Position numbers and translations under genes: made by a program
Shown here: positions 9,142 through 17,916 of the stretch, piece after piece
How the letters are laid out: each line of letters starts with the position of its first letter
Numbering within the stretch: position 1 is the first letter of the stretch
Origin: Rhizoclosmatium globosum
Lineage: Eukaryota > Chytridiomycota > Chytridiomycetes > Chytridiales > Chytriomycetaceae
DNA: 21,220 nt
Assembly (NCBI GenBank): GCA_002104985.1
Contig: MCGO01000389.1
Location: 1-21,220 of the forward strand
Direction: 5' to 3'
Notes under the pieces: model-generated
What the model saw: only the letters and a program-made list of their open reading frames with translations
Told to the model about the DNA's origin: nothing
Database searches by the model: none

Positions 9142-10115
9142 ATGCAGTTTCCCCACCTTTTCGCTCTTCTCTTTGCCCTGTTTTCAATCTGTGAAGCCGG
9201 TGTTGTTGTCCACAAGTCCTTTAAAGAACGCATTCTGATCAAGGGAAAGAACGCAACGGTCGTTATTAGTGCGTTCAACAGAGGCCCTGGTTCGTGCTTA
9301 TTATTCATGTATTCACAGTGTCATCCTAATCGAGCTGTCCAGAACCCGTGCACAACTTTATCGTGGAAGACAGAACATTCAGAAACTTGTCTACGTATGC
9401 TCCAGTCGCTGGAAAGCACTCGAGGCTCTTCAAGTCAATTGCTGTGTGAGGGCCCTTCTTCCTTTCAATCCCGATGCATACCGAAACTGACCCTTTCCCT
9501 CGATGCATTCATCTGATTTATGCAGCAATGAGAGCGCTTCCTTCTGGTTCGTTGTGAGACCCACTGTTGCTGGAACCCACCAGGACCAGCCTGCAAACTA
9601 CAGATACAAGGACCACGCGGATGTTCAACACGTGAGTTTAAATGCGATCCTATGGCATCAGATATGCGAAGATATGGATGGATGTTGGTTGGATGTCGTC
9701 GGGAAAGAAATGGTGTTGAAGGAGGATGGTCTCGTGATGTCATCAGATGATTGGAAGCAACCAACTCAGCGCCCGTCAATCAGCGAATCATTATCAAATC
9801 ACGCCTTCAACGTTCAAACGCACTAAACTGAATTTGCTCCCGTCAACTTCACTCCACTACTCCTACGCCCTGTCCACATACTGTCACCGAGTCCTAACCA
9901 AACTAACTTGCAACCAGCACGGTTTCTCCTCCTTCTACCAAGCCTTCCCCGTCTTCACCGAACAAGAAGCTGCAAAACTCGGTCTCAAGACTCAATCAGG
10001 AAACAAGTCGTACATTCTTGTTGCGGCCTTCACTGCTCTTGCCGTGTTTATTGGGTACGCGTACAGAGAGGTTCAGAAGGAGTCTAAGAAGGAGAATGGC
10101 GGTGATGATGAGTAA
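9142..10115 (+). CDS. SSR2: Translocon-associated protein (TRAP) subunit beta-like
   Basis: Four exons (9142-9289, 9343-9445, 9526-9631, 9918-10115) give 184 residues of a single-pass ER membrane protein. Residues 1-20 are a signal peptide. The lumenal part has a beta-sandwich pattern seen in TRAP subunits (ATVVISAFNRGPEPVHNFIV, then SIAVNESASFWFVVRP...G...Y). A transmembrane helix spans about 151-167, followed by a short charged cytosolic tail rich in Lys and acidic residues. N-glycosylation sequons include Asn37 (NAT). TRAP sits beside Sec61 and helps translocation of some secretory proteins. TRAP-alpha has a similar fold and is the main alternative; the compact size and short tail favour beta. 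Intron 3 (286 bp) is far longer than the other introns here, but its donor GTGAGT and branch CTAAC are good. Budding yeast lacks a clear TRAP-beta, so retention is informative. Confidence 0.68.
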
Positions 10116-10637
10116 ATTAGAATCGGTTTAATTATTGAAGGGGGGTAGGGGATTTCGGTGTTGTTTCGTGGAGTGGTTTGGAATATGGTTGGAACTCAAA
10201 GGGGCGAGGGTTGTAAGAAGGAATTTTCATGACCTTATAATTAAAGACTCGATATATGTGCTTTTAATTATGTTGAACTATGGATGCGTTGGGATTGGCA
10301 CAACAGTTTTGGTTGCCTGCCGTCGATCACGATATCATCGTATTACACATAGAATCGTAAATTCGTTATCCTCTTCATTTGATACGAAAAGAGTTGGTGG
10401 GGACTGTGACTTGCACAATTTCAATGATTCCTGGCCAAAGGAACAGCTAATACACTATTTCGCACAATACTATCAAGTCCATGCTTGCGTATTATCAATT
10501 AAATTGACTGCAAATTGGGGTTTGTGCTCAACGCAATTTAATCCTTGTCGATGATACATTCCAATTTCTTGCCAGTTACAACAAACCCAACCTTACTGCA
10601 CAAACTGTAAAAGGCATTTACGTCTGTCATATGACGG

Positions 10638-10649
10638 CGGCGATACCCG
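10638..10649. promoter_or_regulatory. Possible zinc-cluster binding site CGG-N6-CCG
   Basis: CGG at 10638-10640 and CCG at 10647-10649 are separated by six bases, the spacing recognised by Ppr1-type zinc-cluster proteins. It lies about 205 bases before the start of the secreted protein gene. Such triplet pairs occur often by chance, so this is only a candidate. Confidence 0.2.
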
Positions 10650-10773
10650 TCAGTCAGTGACCAAGCCGTTATCAAAATCTCCACAAGCAAGACAGCAAGA
10701 AACGTGTCTGATGTCAGAGAATATCCACAAAACCCCTATTTTCCTCCCCCCCTCTCTCGCGATAAGGAAAGCC

Positions 10774-10779
10774 TATAAA
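10774..10779 (+). promoter_or_regulatory. TATA box of the small secreted protein gene
   Basis: TATAAA lies 80 bases before the ATG at 10854, followed by a pyrimidine-rich leader. This is the clearest core promoter in the window and fits a strongly or inducibly expressed gene. Confidence 0.5.
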
Positions 10780-10853
10780 TTCCCCCTCATATCTGTCCCT
10801 CTCTCCATCATTCCCTCATCCAAAGAACCTCCTTCTTAAAAGAAACCCAAAAA

Positions 10854-11222
10854 ATGACCTCGTTCACTCTCCTCCTCTCCCTTCTCACCGCCATTTCCTT
10901 CGCGGCCCCAGTTCCACCTCAAAACGGTTCTCCATGCAAGGCAAAGACCGACTGTCCCTCAGATTCCACATGCTGGTTCTACAAGCTCTCCGACAACGCA
11001 TCCGCCGGTGTTCTTGGAATCTGCCGTCCAGCCGCACATTACAAGTATTACTGTGGCGGTGACGCTTCGACGGACCCGTTGAGCGCTTCGCTTCCGACGG
11101 TGAAGAGCGCTGATAACCCGGGTTCGTTGATTCGTGGGGTTTGTGATGTTGGTTTCAAGTGTATTGCTATTCCTGAGAATGCGGTGAATTATTCGCAGGG
11201 GGTTTATGGGAACTGTTTGTAG
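10854..11222 (+). CDS. Small secreted cysteine-rich protein, function unknown
   Basis: A single exon of 122 residues. Residues 1-18 form a typical signal peptide (hydrophobic stretch, then SFAA before a proline-rich start of the mature protein). The mature part has eight cysteines (28, 34, 40, 57, 67, 97, 103, 121), enough for four disulfide bonds, and two N-glycosylation sequons (Asn48 NAS, Asn112 NYS). I do not recognise the family. Size, secretion and cysteine content resemble fungal small secreted or effector-like proteins, but a cell-wall or carbohydrate-binding role is equally possible. The AAAAATG start context, a TATA box 80 bases upstream and an AATAAA 28 bases after the stop make this a well-delimited gene. 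Codons are C-rich up to about 11040 and G/T-rich afterwards. Confidence 0.85.
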   Translation: MTSFTLLLSLLTAISFAAPVPPQNGSPCKAKTDCPSDSTCWFYKLSDNASAGVLGICRPAAHYKYYCGGDASTDPLSASLPTVKSADNPGSLIRGVCDVGFKCIAIPENAVNYSQGVYGNCL

Positions 11223-11249
11223 GTTTTTTTTGTTAGAAAATGTGTTGGA

Positions 11250-11255
11250 AATAAA
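11250..11255 (+). terminator. Polyadenylation signal AATAAA of the small secreted protein gene
   Basis: AATAAA lies 28 bases after the stop codon at 11222 and only 14 bases before the stop codon (11269) of the RSM22-like gene on the opposite strand. The two transcripts therefore almost certainly overlap at their 3' ends. Confidence 0.6.
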
Positions 11256-11268
11256 AGATGTTCATTGC

Positions 11269-12544
11269 TTACTTTTGTTTATTATTTGCGGTTCCTCTTC
11301 CTCTACCTGAACTAGTATTTTGAGTGGAAGGTTCCTTCTCAAGAGATGTTTCCCCACTCAGAACCTCTTCAAACAATTCCTGCTGCTCTCTCCCAGACAT
11401 GTCCCTTTCTTCTACCCTCACATCCTTCCCTTTATCCCCCCTCGTCCTCCTCTTCTCCATTTCCACCAATCCATCACCCTCCTCATCACCTCTCACTTCA
11501 TCCACCTCATCCTTCCTCGAAACAGGAATATCAAACAAATCACCCCACACACTCTTCCTCGCATCTCGATACACATCCTTCCCATGCCGCTTCGCAACAA
11601 CGTGTCTCTCAATTTCGCCCGAAGGCATACACGCGTCCATAATCACGTGGCCGTCTCGCTTCAACGGGGTTTTGATGAGACGCCCGGGGATCGTCTGTGG
11701 CGTGGTCTGTGGAGTTTGGGGAGGTGGGTTGCGTGATAGAATCAGGTACGTGAATGAGTGGATGTTTTGTATGTGTAACAGTTTCGCCTAAATCACTTGT
11801 TATCAGTATTTTGATAAAAGGAAGAGAGTGGGGGTTTTTTTTACCGTTTTCGGAGTGTACGGTTCTGGGTTTGGGAAGAGGCAGTGAGGGGATTTCGTTT
11901 TTAAGAGGGGACAGGTTTTTGAGTGTGTACATGGTGCTATTATTGAGCAGGTTGTGTGGGTTTCTAGGAGGTGGGTTCGGGCCTTTAGGAGGAGGGATGT
12001 TGATTTGGGAGTTGAGTTTTCGATGAGGACCTGTATGAGGTATATTAATCGAGGATTGGGAGAGAGACTGTTAGTTTACGAGATTATCAGCTGTCATGTC
12101 CCAGAGTGTATCGAGTGTGGATGGAATCACGGATTCAGGGAGAGTTGAAAGCTGAAAGTTTGAAACAACCAAGTCGTGTCGTTCATCCGGCTCTTTATAG
12201 TCGAAAAGGAGACGAGGAAGGAACTGTTTCGTTGGATATGATGAAGCTATTTGGATGTGCGATGAGATTGGGTCCAACGTTGAAGGGGGAGTGTACAAGT
12301 CGAGCTCTCAATCGCCTTCAAGATATTCTGGTCTGAATTCACGCCAATAACAAGATTCAGGCTTGGAATCAGCTCAAATGCCTGGCTTGGAGCATCTAAG
12401 TCTTCACAGTAACCACAGACAAAGCCCTCACCTCACAACATCCTTATTCGCATTCCACACCAGCGCCGATCCCGTCCCCTTCATCGCACTTCCACTTAAT
12501 CGGACTCGGGAAAGCACCTGCCGGGTCAAAGCGGAACACGTCAT
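11269..12544 (-). CDS. RSM22: Rsm22/METTL17-like mitoribosome assembly factor, short N-terminus
   Basis: Five exons (12544-12437, 12381-12297, 12246-12080, 12030-11845, 11787-11269) give 354 residues. Rsm22/METTL17 is a methyltransferase-like protein that binds the mitochondrial small subunit during assembly and carries an iron-sulfur cluster. Recognisable blocks: GTGSALVW (degenerate SAM motif I), RHDLVVSNFQLSTLP, DNLVLIENSTP, IIAPCTHSKTCP, SFTYLILSR, LKRDGHVIMDAC and ARKSVWGDL. Cys154, Cys160, Cys170 and Cys235 match the four cluster ligands. Relatives have roughly 150 or more residues before the SAM fold; here it begins almost at the start. The first 20 residues (MTCSALTRQVLSRVRLSGSA) look like a mitochondrial presequence. 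The last 80 residues are charged. Exon 1 and its junction are the least certain part, because the divergent RIM2 start at 12626 leaves little room upstream. Confidence 0.85.
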
Positions 12545-12625
12545 GTCTTAATTCACAGATAGTTTTGTAGTTCTCTCGTTCTTTCTTTTTTCTCTTTTGG
12601 AATTCATCTTGAAAAAGCAGAAGAA
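12545..12625. promoter_or_regulatory. Short divergent promoter between RSM22 and RIM2
   Basis: Eighty-one bases separate the two divergent start codons. A pyrimidine tract on the plus strand (12571-12598) mirrors the purine tract in the PET127 divergent promoter. Both flanking proteins act in mitochondria, so shared regulation is plausible but unproven. Confidence 0.55.
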
Positions 12626-14153
12626 ATGTCTGTTGTTGCACCTGCGAATGCACGGACTGTTGACGCAACTGTCGCAAAGACCCGGAATCACCGAGACAAC
12701 TTTTGGTTGCATTTTATGGCGGGCGGGTGAGTGTTTGTTTGTTTGGAACTGAGAGTGGTTGGGGCTTGTGAAGGCTAACTGTGTTTGGTGTAGAATCGGA
12801 GGCACAGGTAATTGTTGGATTGTACCTTGAAAGTGAAGTGATGTGGAGTAGTGGTTGGATGGATTGTTGTTGTGTACTTTGGTTGGATTCTGTGTTCACG
12901 AAGGCTGATTACACCCTTGTCCAGTTGGTGCATCTGTTACTTGTCCCCTGGAAGTCGTAAAGACCCGTATGCAGGTAACCATAACCTTACTACTCCATTT
13001 TCATTGGCCGGTAAACTTAGCTGCTTTCATTTGAACCAGTCCTCACTGTATCAACCTCAATCAGTCACAGCAACTGCTTCAGCAAAGTTTCAGCCTATCC
13101 GTCTCATCACCGATAACATCAAATCAGTCGGAACTGCTCTGAAGTAAGCACACAGATCCGATATGTCCGCTGTTCGCATCTAAACGAAGGATTTGTCACT
13201 CCTTGTTTCAGAACTATCCGACAGCAAGAAGGGATCTTTGCACTATGGAAGGGGTTAGGACCGAATCTTGTCGGTGTTGTGCCTGCAAGGTAAAAGGACA
13301 CTTTGTTCGATGTGGGAATGAGTCACTGACTTTTTCTGGACATAGGGCAATCTACTTCAGCTCATATAACCATGGAAAGCAGTTTTATACATCCTTGAAT
13401 GGTGGAAAGGAAACATCGATTGTTCATATGTTGAGTGCTGCCACAGCTGGAATGGCGACTGCTCTATGTGAGTATCCATTGGATTCCAGAGAAAATTCTA
13501 ATGTTATTGTGTAGGCACAAACCCGATTTGGTTAGTCAAGACTCGTATGCAGCTTCAAAACGATGCCGCAAAATCAGGAAAACTCGCCAACGCAGTTCAC
13601 TACAAGAACAGTTTCCACTGTGCTCAACAAGCATTCCGAACAGAAGGAATCCGAGGTCTCTATAAAGGCTTATCTGCGAGTTTCTTAGGTACACACACAT
13701 ATTCCAATGCTTCTGAGCCACAAACAAACACACTAAATCAAACACAAAGGTCTCTCCGAATCAACCCTCCAATTCGTCCTCTACGAATACTTCAAACAAC
13801 AACTCCTCCACTCCAAAAACGAACAAGCCCGCCTTTCATCCGCAACAAACACAACAGGAACGCAGAAAAACCTGGAATGGTTCAACACAATCGGGGCCGC
13901 CGCATCCGCGAAACTAATCGCCGCGATCGCAACGTATCCACACGAAGTCCTGCGGACACGGTTGAGAGAGTCCGCGGGTGGAGGTCGATACACGGGGCTT
14001 GTGCAGAGTGCGGTGTTGATTTATAGGGAAGAAGGGATGGGTGGATTGTATGGAGGTATGACGGCGCATTTGTTGCGGGTTGTACCGAATGCGTGTATTT
14101 TGTTTGGGACTGTTGAGTTTATACTTGCTGTTGCGGGCGGGAATGAGAAGTAA
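12626..14153 (+). CDS. RIM2: Mitochondrial pyrimidine nucleotide carrier (Rim2 / SLC25A33-36 family)
   Basis: Eight exons (12626-12726, 12794-12807, 12925-12974, 13040-13143, 13212-13289, 13346-13467, 13515-13688, 13750-14153) give 348 residues. The three carrier repeats carry their signatures: PLEVVKTRMQ (46-55), NPIWLVKTRMQ (159-169) and YPHEVLRTRLR (277-287). The Trp at NPIW, the LWKGLGPNLVGVVPARAIYF block and the long insert before the third repeat match SLC25A33/36 and yeast Rim2, which exchange pyrimidine nucleotides across the inner mitochondrial membrane and so feed mitochondrial DNA and RNA synthesis. Exon 2 is only 14 nt and completes the conserved AGGIGG turn of helix 1. All junctions keep phase and no frame is broken. 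The first Met is at 12626, 81 bases from the divergent RSM22 start. Codons turn from C-rich to G-rich at about 13965. Confidence 0.93.
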
Positions 14154-14309
14154 ACGGTGATACGAGGGGAAGGGCGGTTTAGAGCTCGGGTGGTTTTAAT
14201 GAGAGTGCTGTTTTACTAGTTGTCTGATGTGCAACATGTTATGAATATATTTCTTTTCTGCATAATTATATACATTAGTTTATTTGGTTCGAAGAAAACT
14301 TGGCGACAA

Positions 14310-14900
14310 ATGCAATACCGAATCGAAACATATGACCGACACACGCCAGTCCCAGTCCTTTTTCGATTACTCCAGTTTTCCAATGCAGAGTTTGAAGCAG
14401 TGATGCTGGAGCATCCACCAAAGTTTCCAGAGGACACTGCGAATCCAAACGCATCGTCCATTGTGCATTGGCAGGTTTCTACTTCTCTTTCTTTTAAGTA
14501 TTCTATCAATTTAATGATTGTCTTTGAACAGATGCTCTTGAATGAAAAGAAGGGCCGAATCTATGCAACAATAGACCCATCCACAAACACAGCCTCAGCC
14601 CTTGTATTCACATACGAAAGAGTAGCATTATCAACACACGTATGGTTAGCTGTAACTGGCCGAGACCATCGACGGAAAGGCCTCATGCGAATGCTGTTTG
14701 AAACTGTGGAGAAAGATGTGCGGGACCATGGCGTGCAGAGTGTGACCGTGAATACGCTGCCTGAAGTGTTTGTGAATATGCCCGTGTTTCTGGAGAGGCA
14801 GGGATACGTGTTGATTGGGGATGAATGGTTGGGCGAGAAGGGGAGGACGAGGAAGGCCAAGTACGGCAAGTCCCTTCAGGAGTATAAGCGATGTTGGTAG
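14310..14900 (+). CDS. GNAT-family N-acetyltransferase
   Basis: Two exons, 14310-14474 and 14532-14900, give 177 residues. The acetyl-CoA binding motif A is visible as HVWLAVTGRDHRRKGLMRML (residues 91-110): an RxxGxx loop, RRKGLM, at the start of a helix. A final strand-helix pair follows (SVTVNTLPEVF, then FLERQGYVL), where a Phe-Leu-x-x-x-Gly-Tyr pattern is typical of GNAT enzymes. The substrate cannot be told. The intron (14475-14531, 57 bp) has a weak donor, GTTTCT, is a multiple of three and has no stop, so a longer product could be made by retention; splicing gives the tighter domain. An earlier in-frame Met at 14241 would add a hydrophobic AT-rich leader that looks like untranslated sequence, so I chose 14310. 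Confidence 0.8.
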   Translation: MQYRIETYDRHTPVPVLFRLLQFSNAEFEAVMLEHPPKFPEDTANPNASSIVHWQVSTSLSFKYSINLMIVFEQMLLNEKKGRIYATIDPSTNTASALVFTYERVALSTHVWLAVTGRDHRRKGLMRMLFETVEKDVRDHGVQSVTVNTLPEVFVNMPVFLERQGYVLIGDEWLGEKGRTRKAKYGKSLQEYKRCW

Positions 14901-15034
14901 TAATTCACGTGAATAGATACAGTATATTTACTGTTATGCATCCCTTTGATAAGAATGTGTCTTTTAAGATCTCCCTCCAAGTCGAATCACCAAATCACCG
15001 AATCACCAAAACAAATACCTCAAACAAACAACAA

Positions 15035-17100
15035 ATGGATCCCGCCACTCGCCGAGTTCTTCCCTGTTTTCCGTGTCGCTCCAGCCGAAGAAAGTGTTCG
15101 CTTTCCCGCCCAATTTGCGATCGCTGTCAAGTCAAAGGGCTTCCCTGTTCGTATCCAACAACCAAAACAGGCATGCCAATCGCCCCAATTCACCAAACGT
15201 TACCGGTTCCATTGACACCGGTTCACACGCCGAAACCCTTGAATTCGAATGTGTCGCTGGCCGATGCGTTCAATTCTGAGTTGGATCACTTGCTTCAGCT
15301 TCAGCTTGATTCGGATGAGTGCCAAGTGCAGGATCCGGATCTGATGCCGACCTTGGACGACTGGCTGCTCCTCCACAACTACATCTTTCAGGACGGGAAG
15401 GTGCCTGATAATTACTGCAACTTCAGGAAACTGGTCGATACCTTCTTTCAGGAACCGCCGCCTTTGAGGTACGCTTTTTATTGTACTATTGAACTTGATG
15501 AATGCTGTGAGACTGTTCTGGGGACTTCATTCTCGCATGTGACGTCACATGACCTCTTTTGTTAGTTTAACGCAATTAATGATGAAACACCTTAAAATTA
15601 GGCTCATAATGTGTGCTTTGGCGGCATATGCAAAACGAGACAAGCTGCCTGCCAACATTGCCCTAAACTTTTATAAACGTGGTCGCAAAGCCGTACTTCG
15701 ATCCTTCGACCGTCCTTCTCTCCGCAGCATTATGGCTTTCTACTATATCAACAATTTTGCAATTGAAAATGGTCAGCCTGAAATAGGGAAACCATTCTTT
15801 GTGAATGCGCTACATCAAATCGTCATGTTGAAGATGGATATTGACCCAGATGATTCACCCTGGCTGGATCACTTGAATCTGACGGAAATGGAGAAGGAAG
15901 AACGGAGGCGGGCTTATTGGGCGTGCTTTTATCGGCTACACTGTAAGTCCACTCAATTAGATGCAACATTTCTCAAGTCTTGAAATAGTATTCCAAAGCA
16001 TGTCAACCGACCGTCTCCCTGTCCAACTCCGCCTCGGCCTCGTAAAACCCCCTCAACCAATCATTGATGGCGACTACGAATTCTCAGCCCTCCCCGAAGT
16101 CAGTTCGCTCGCTGCTATCTACTACATAATCACAGAAATCAAAACTCACTACACATCAAATATCCCCGTCTCTCTCGCCTCTATCCTGAGTGACCCGACC
16201 CTCCACCTCCTCTCCCACCACCTCCACCAAATCCAAACCTCCATCCCAAAATATCTCATCTTCCTCCCTCAATCCCCATACACGTTCACACCTTCCGACG
16301 ACATCCGCTTCGCCCAACAAATTGGAGCATTACCATACGGCTGCCTCTCCGGTCTCTCCCAACTAAACCTCGCCTACCACGCCGCAACATGCCTCATCAC
16401 CCGTCCAACCCTATACCTCTCCTCCCTTCCCCTCTCCACCCTCCCCACCCTTCTCCAACCCCTCTCCACAACCATCCTCGTAAACACATGGACACAATCC
16501 CTCACCGCCGCCCTGACCATAGCAACCGTCGCCCGGTTCTTCTTCACAGCGTCCACAAACCCTCTCGTTCCACCCACACTACGAACAAACACAACTCCAT
16601 ACAAATTCACAGCCGTGAGTCTCTTTGAGTCTGCGGTTGTGCAGTGGTTCTGCGTGTGTCGCATGCACGCCTCGAATCAGGCGGCGGTGTTTGGTGGGTT
16701 TGCGGTGGAACGTGTTTTAGGGAATATGAGGGATTTGGGGGGTTGGGTGAGAGGGTTTATGGAGGGTGGTGGGGATGAGGCGTTGCAGCCTTTGGTTGAT
16801 GTGTTGGAAGGGATGATGGGGGAGGTGGAGGGGGTTTTGCGAGGAAGGGGTCGTGGGGAGGATGGTGCGAGGGATTTGGTTACGGGACGGAGTGTTGGTG
16901 AACCTAGGTTAGAAGGGGTTGAGAGTGTTGAAGTTGGAATGAGGGTATTGTCTATTGGTGGGATGTGGGAGTTGAAGAAATTGTGTTGGCGGATCCGAAA
17001 GTGGTTTTTGGGGTTGTTGGGACTGGAGGTGGGTGGAGTGAGATGGAAGGGGAGAGGGGAGAAGGAGTGGAGAGAGTTTTGGGCGAAGCGAATTATGTAA
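15035..17100 (+). CDS. Zn2Cys6 transcription factor with fungal-specific regulatory domain
   Basis: Three exons (15035-15468, 15602-15942, 15989-17100) give 628 residues. The zinc cluster is at the N-terminus: Cys11, 14, 21, 28, 31 and 38, spaced CX2CX6CX6CX2CX6C, with basic residues (RSSRRK) between the second and third. The middle has the helical pattern of the fungal-specific transcription factor domain: PPPLRLIMCALAAYAKR, then a helix-rich stretch, and EERRRAYWACFYRLH with the typical RRRxWW-like motif. This domain usually controls activity or senses ligands. The target pathway is unknown. Introns are 133 and 46 bp. The third exon changes composition sharply: very C-rich to about 16615, then very G-rich to the stop. 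The ATG at 15035 follows an A-rich leader and places the cluster at the usual distance from the start. Confidence 0.88.
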
Positions 17101-17916
17101 TTTAATGACGTTGTTAATATAGTATCTATGTAGTTAACTCGAAAAACAATGTGAAAATTAAGAAGGATTGTTGGTTTAGCTTTGCTGATTTTGAAGCCGC
17201 GAAATTAAGCGAATGCCGCACGTCGTTCGTTTAGTCCGAGGGTCATTTCCCGTCATCTAAAAAACCTGTGTCACGCCGTATTCTAGTAAAACATAAACTG
17301 GTTCTACTTGTACTTACAGTCTTGGCGGGACTTTGCATGGTTGTTGAGTCCGTCAACTCAGCACAGTTTGAGGATAGGCAACCGGATAAAAGAGATACAT
17401 AAAAAATATGGTCAGTAGCTATATATTAAAGCAATCGACTAACGTTCTGAATCCACAGCCTTCTGAATTCAAATTCATACCGTCGGCTATCGATCGACCG
17501 CTCAAGCGACGCGCCGTAGTCACTTTCCTATCAAATACAAACGCGTCACAGGACGCGCTCTCGTATAATACCTTCAATGTTCTGTTAACTGCCTACACAT
17601 ATATCCACAACAAAACAACAAAGTTCGCTTCCAATTCAGATATTGAATATATAGTCATGATGCGACCCTTCGATATTCCGTCATCTCACATACACGCAAT
17701 AACAAGAATAGGGGCGCGTTTCCTCTTCGTCCCTCATCTTAACACCTTGTCCTTGAACCAAACTCAGAAAGAACAACAACGAGAAAGAGTCATATACCCT
17801 TCTCCACCTCTTCTCCCTCACCCATATTTTCGACGCGATCATACACCAGCCTGTATCTGTCACCTACTTCACAAAAAAACCCAATCCCTTCACTCCTCCA
17901 TCACCTTACCATCAAC
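17101..17916. other. Intergenic stretch between the second zinc-cluster gene and the gene at 17917
   Basis: About 815 AT-rich bases. An open frame at 17408-17929 covers much of it but has low-complexity, unrecognisable content and runs into the start of the next gene, so I do not call it. The last 100 bases before 17917 are C/T-rich, as in other fungal promoters here. One Gal4-like triplet pair lies at 17484-17500. I see no RNA gene or mobile element. Confidence 0.5.
17484..17500. promoter_or_regulatory. Possible zinc-cluster binding site CGG-N11-CCG
   Basis: CGG at 17484-17486 and CCG at 17498-17500 are spaced by 11 bases, as in Gal4 sites, with ATCGAT near the centre. It lies about 400 bases after the zinc-cluster gene and about 415 before the next start codon. 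Chance occurrence is quite possible. Confidence 0.2.

Larger units (their letters stand above)
10116..10853. other. Intergenic stretch and promoter of the small secreted protein gene
   Basis: About 740 bases with no convincing gene. An open frame at 10135-10554 is AT-rich and has no recognisable features. The left part is the 3' flank of the TRAP-beta-like gene. The right part is the promoter of the small secreted protein gene: it contains a 10-bp palindrome GTCATATGAC (10626-10635), CGG triplets facing a CCG (10635-10649), a C/T-rich stretch (10741-10758) and a TATAAA at 10774. Confidence 0.5.

Noticed and set aside
10135..10554. 139-codon open frame on the plus strand after the TRAP-beta-like gene
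   Set aside because: AT-rich, no recognisable domain or splice context, starts 20 bases after the upstream stop and lies in what must be a 3' flank and promoter region.
11320..11791. Long overlapping plus-strand open frames opposite RSM22
   Set aside because: They are shadows of the minus-strand RSM22 last exon, produced by its strong G-rich codon bias; the family match is on the minus strand only.
16374..16664. Minus-strand ORF opposite the second zinc-cluster gene
   Set aside because: Arises from the C-rich sense strand of that gene; contains no recognisable domain.
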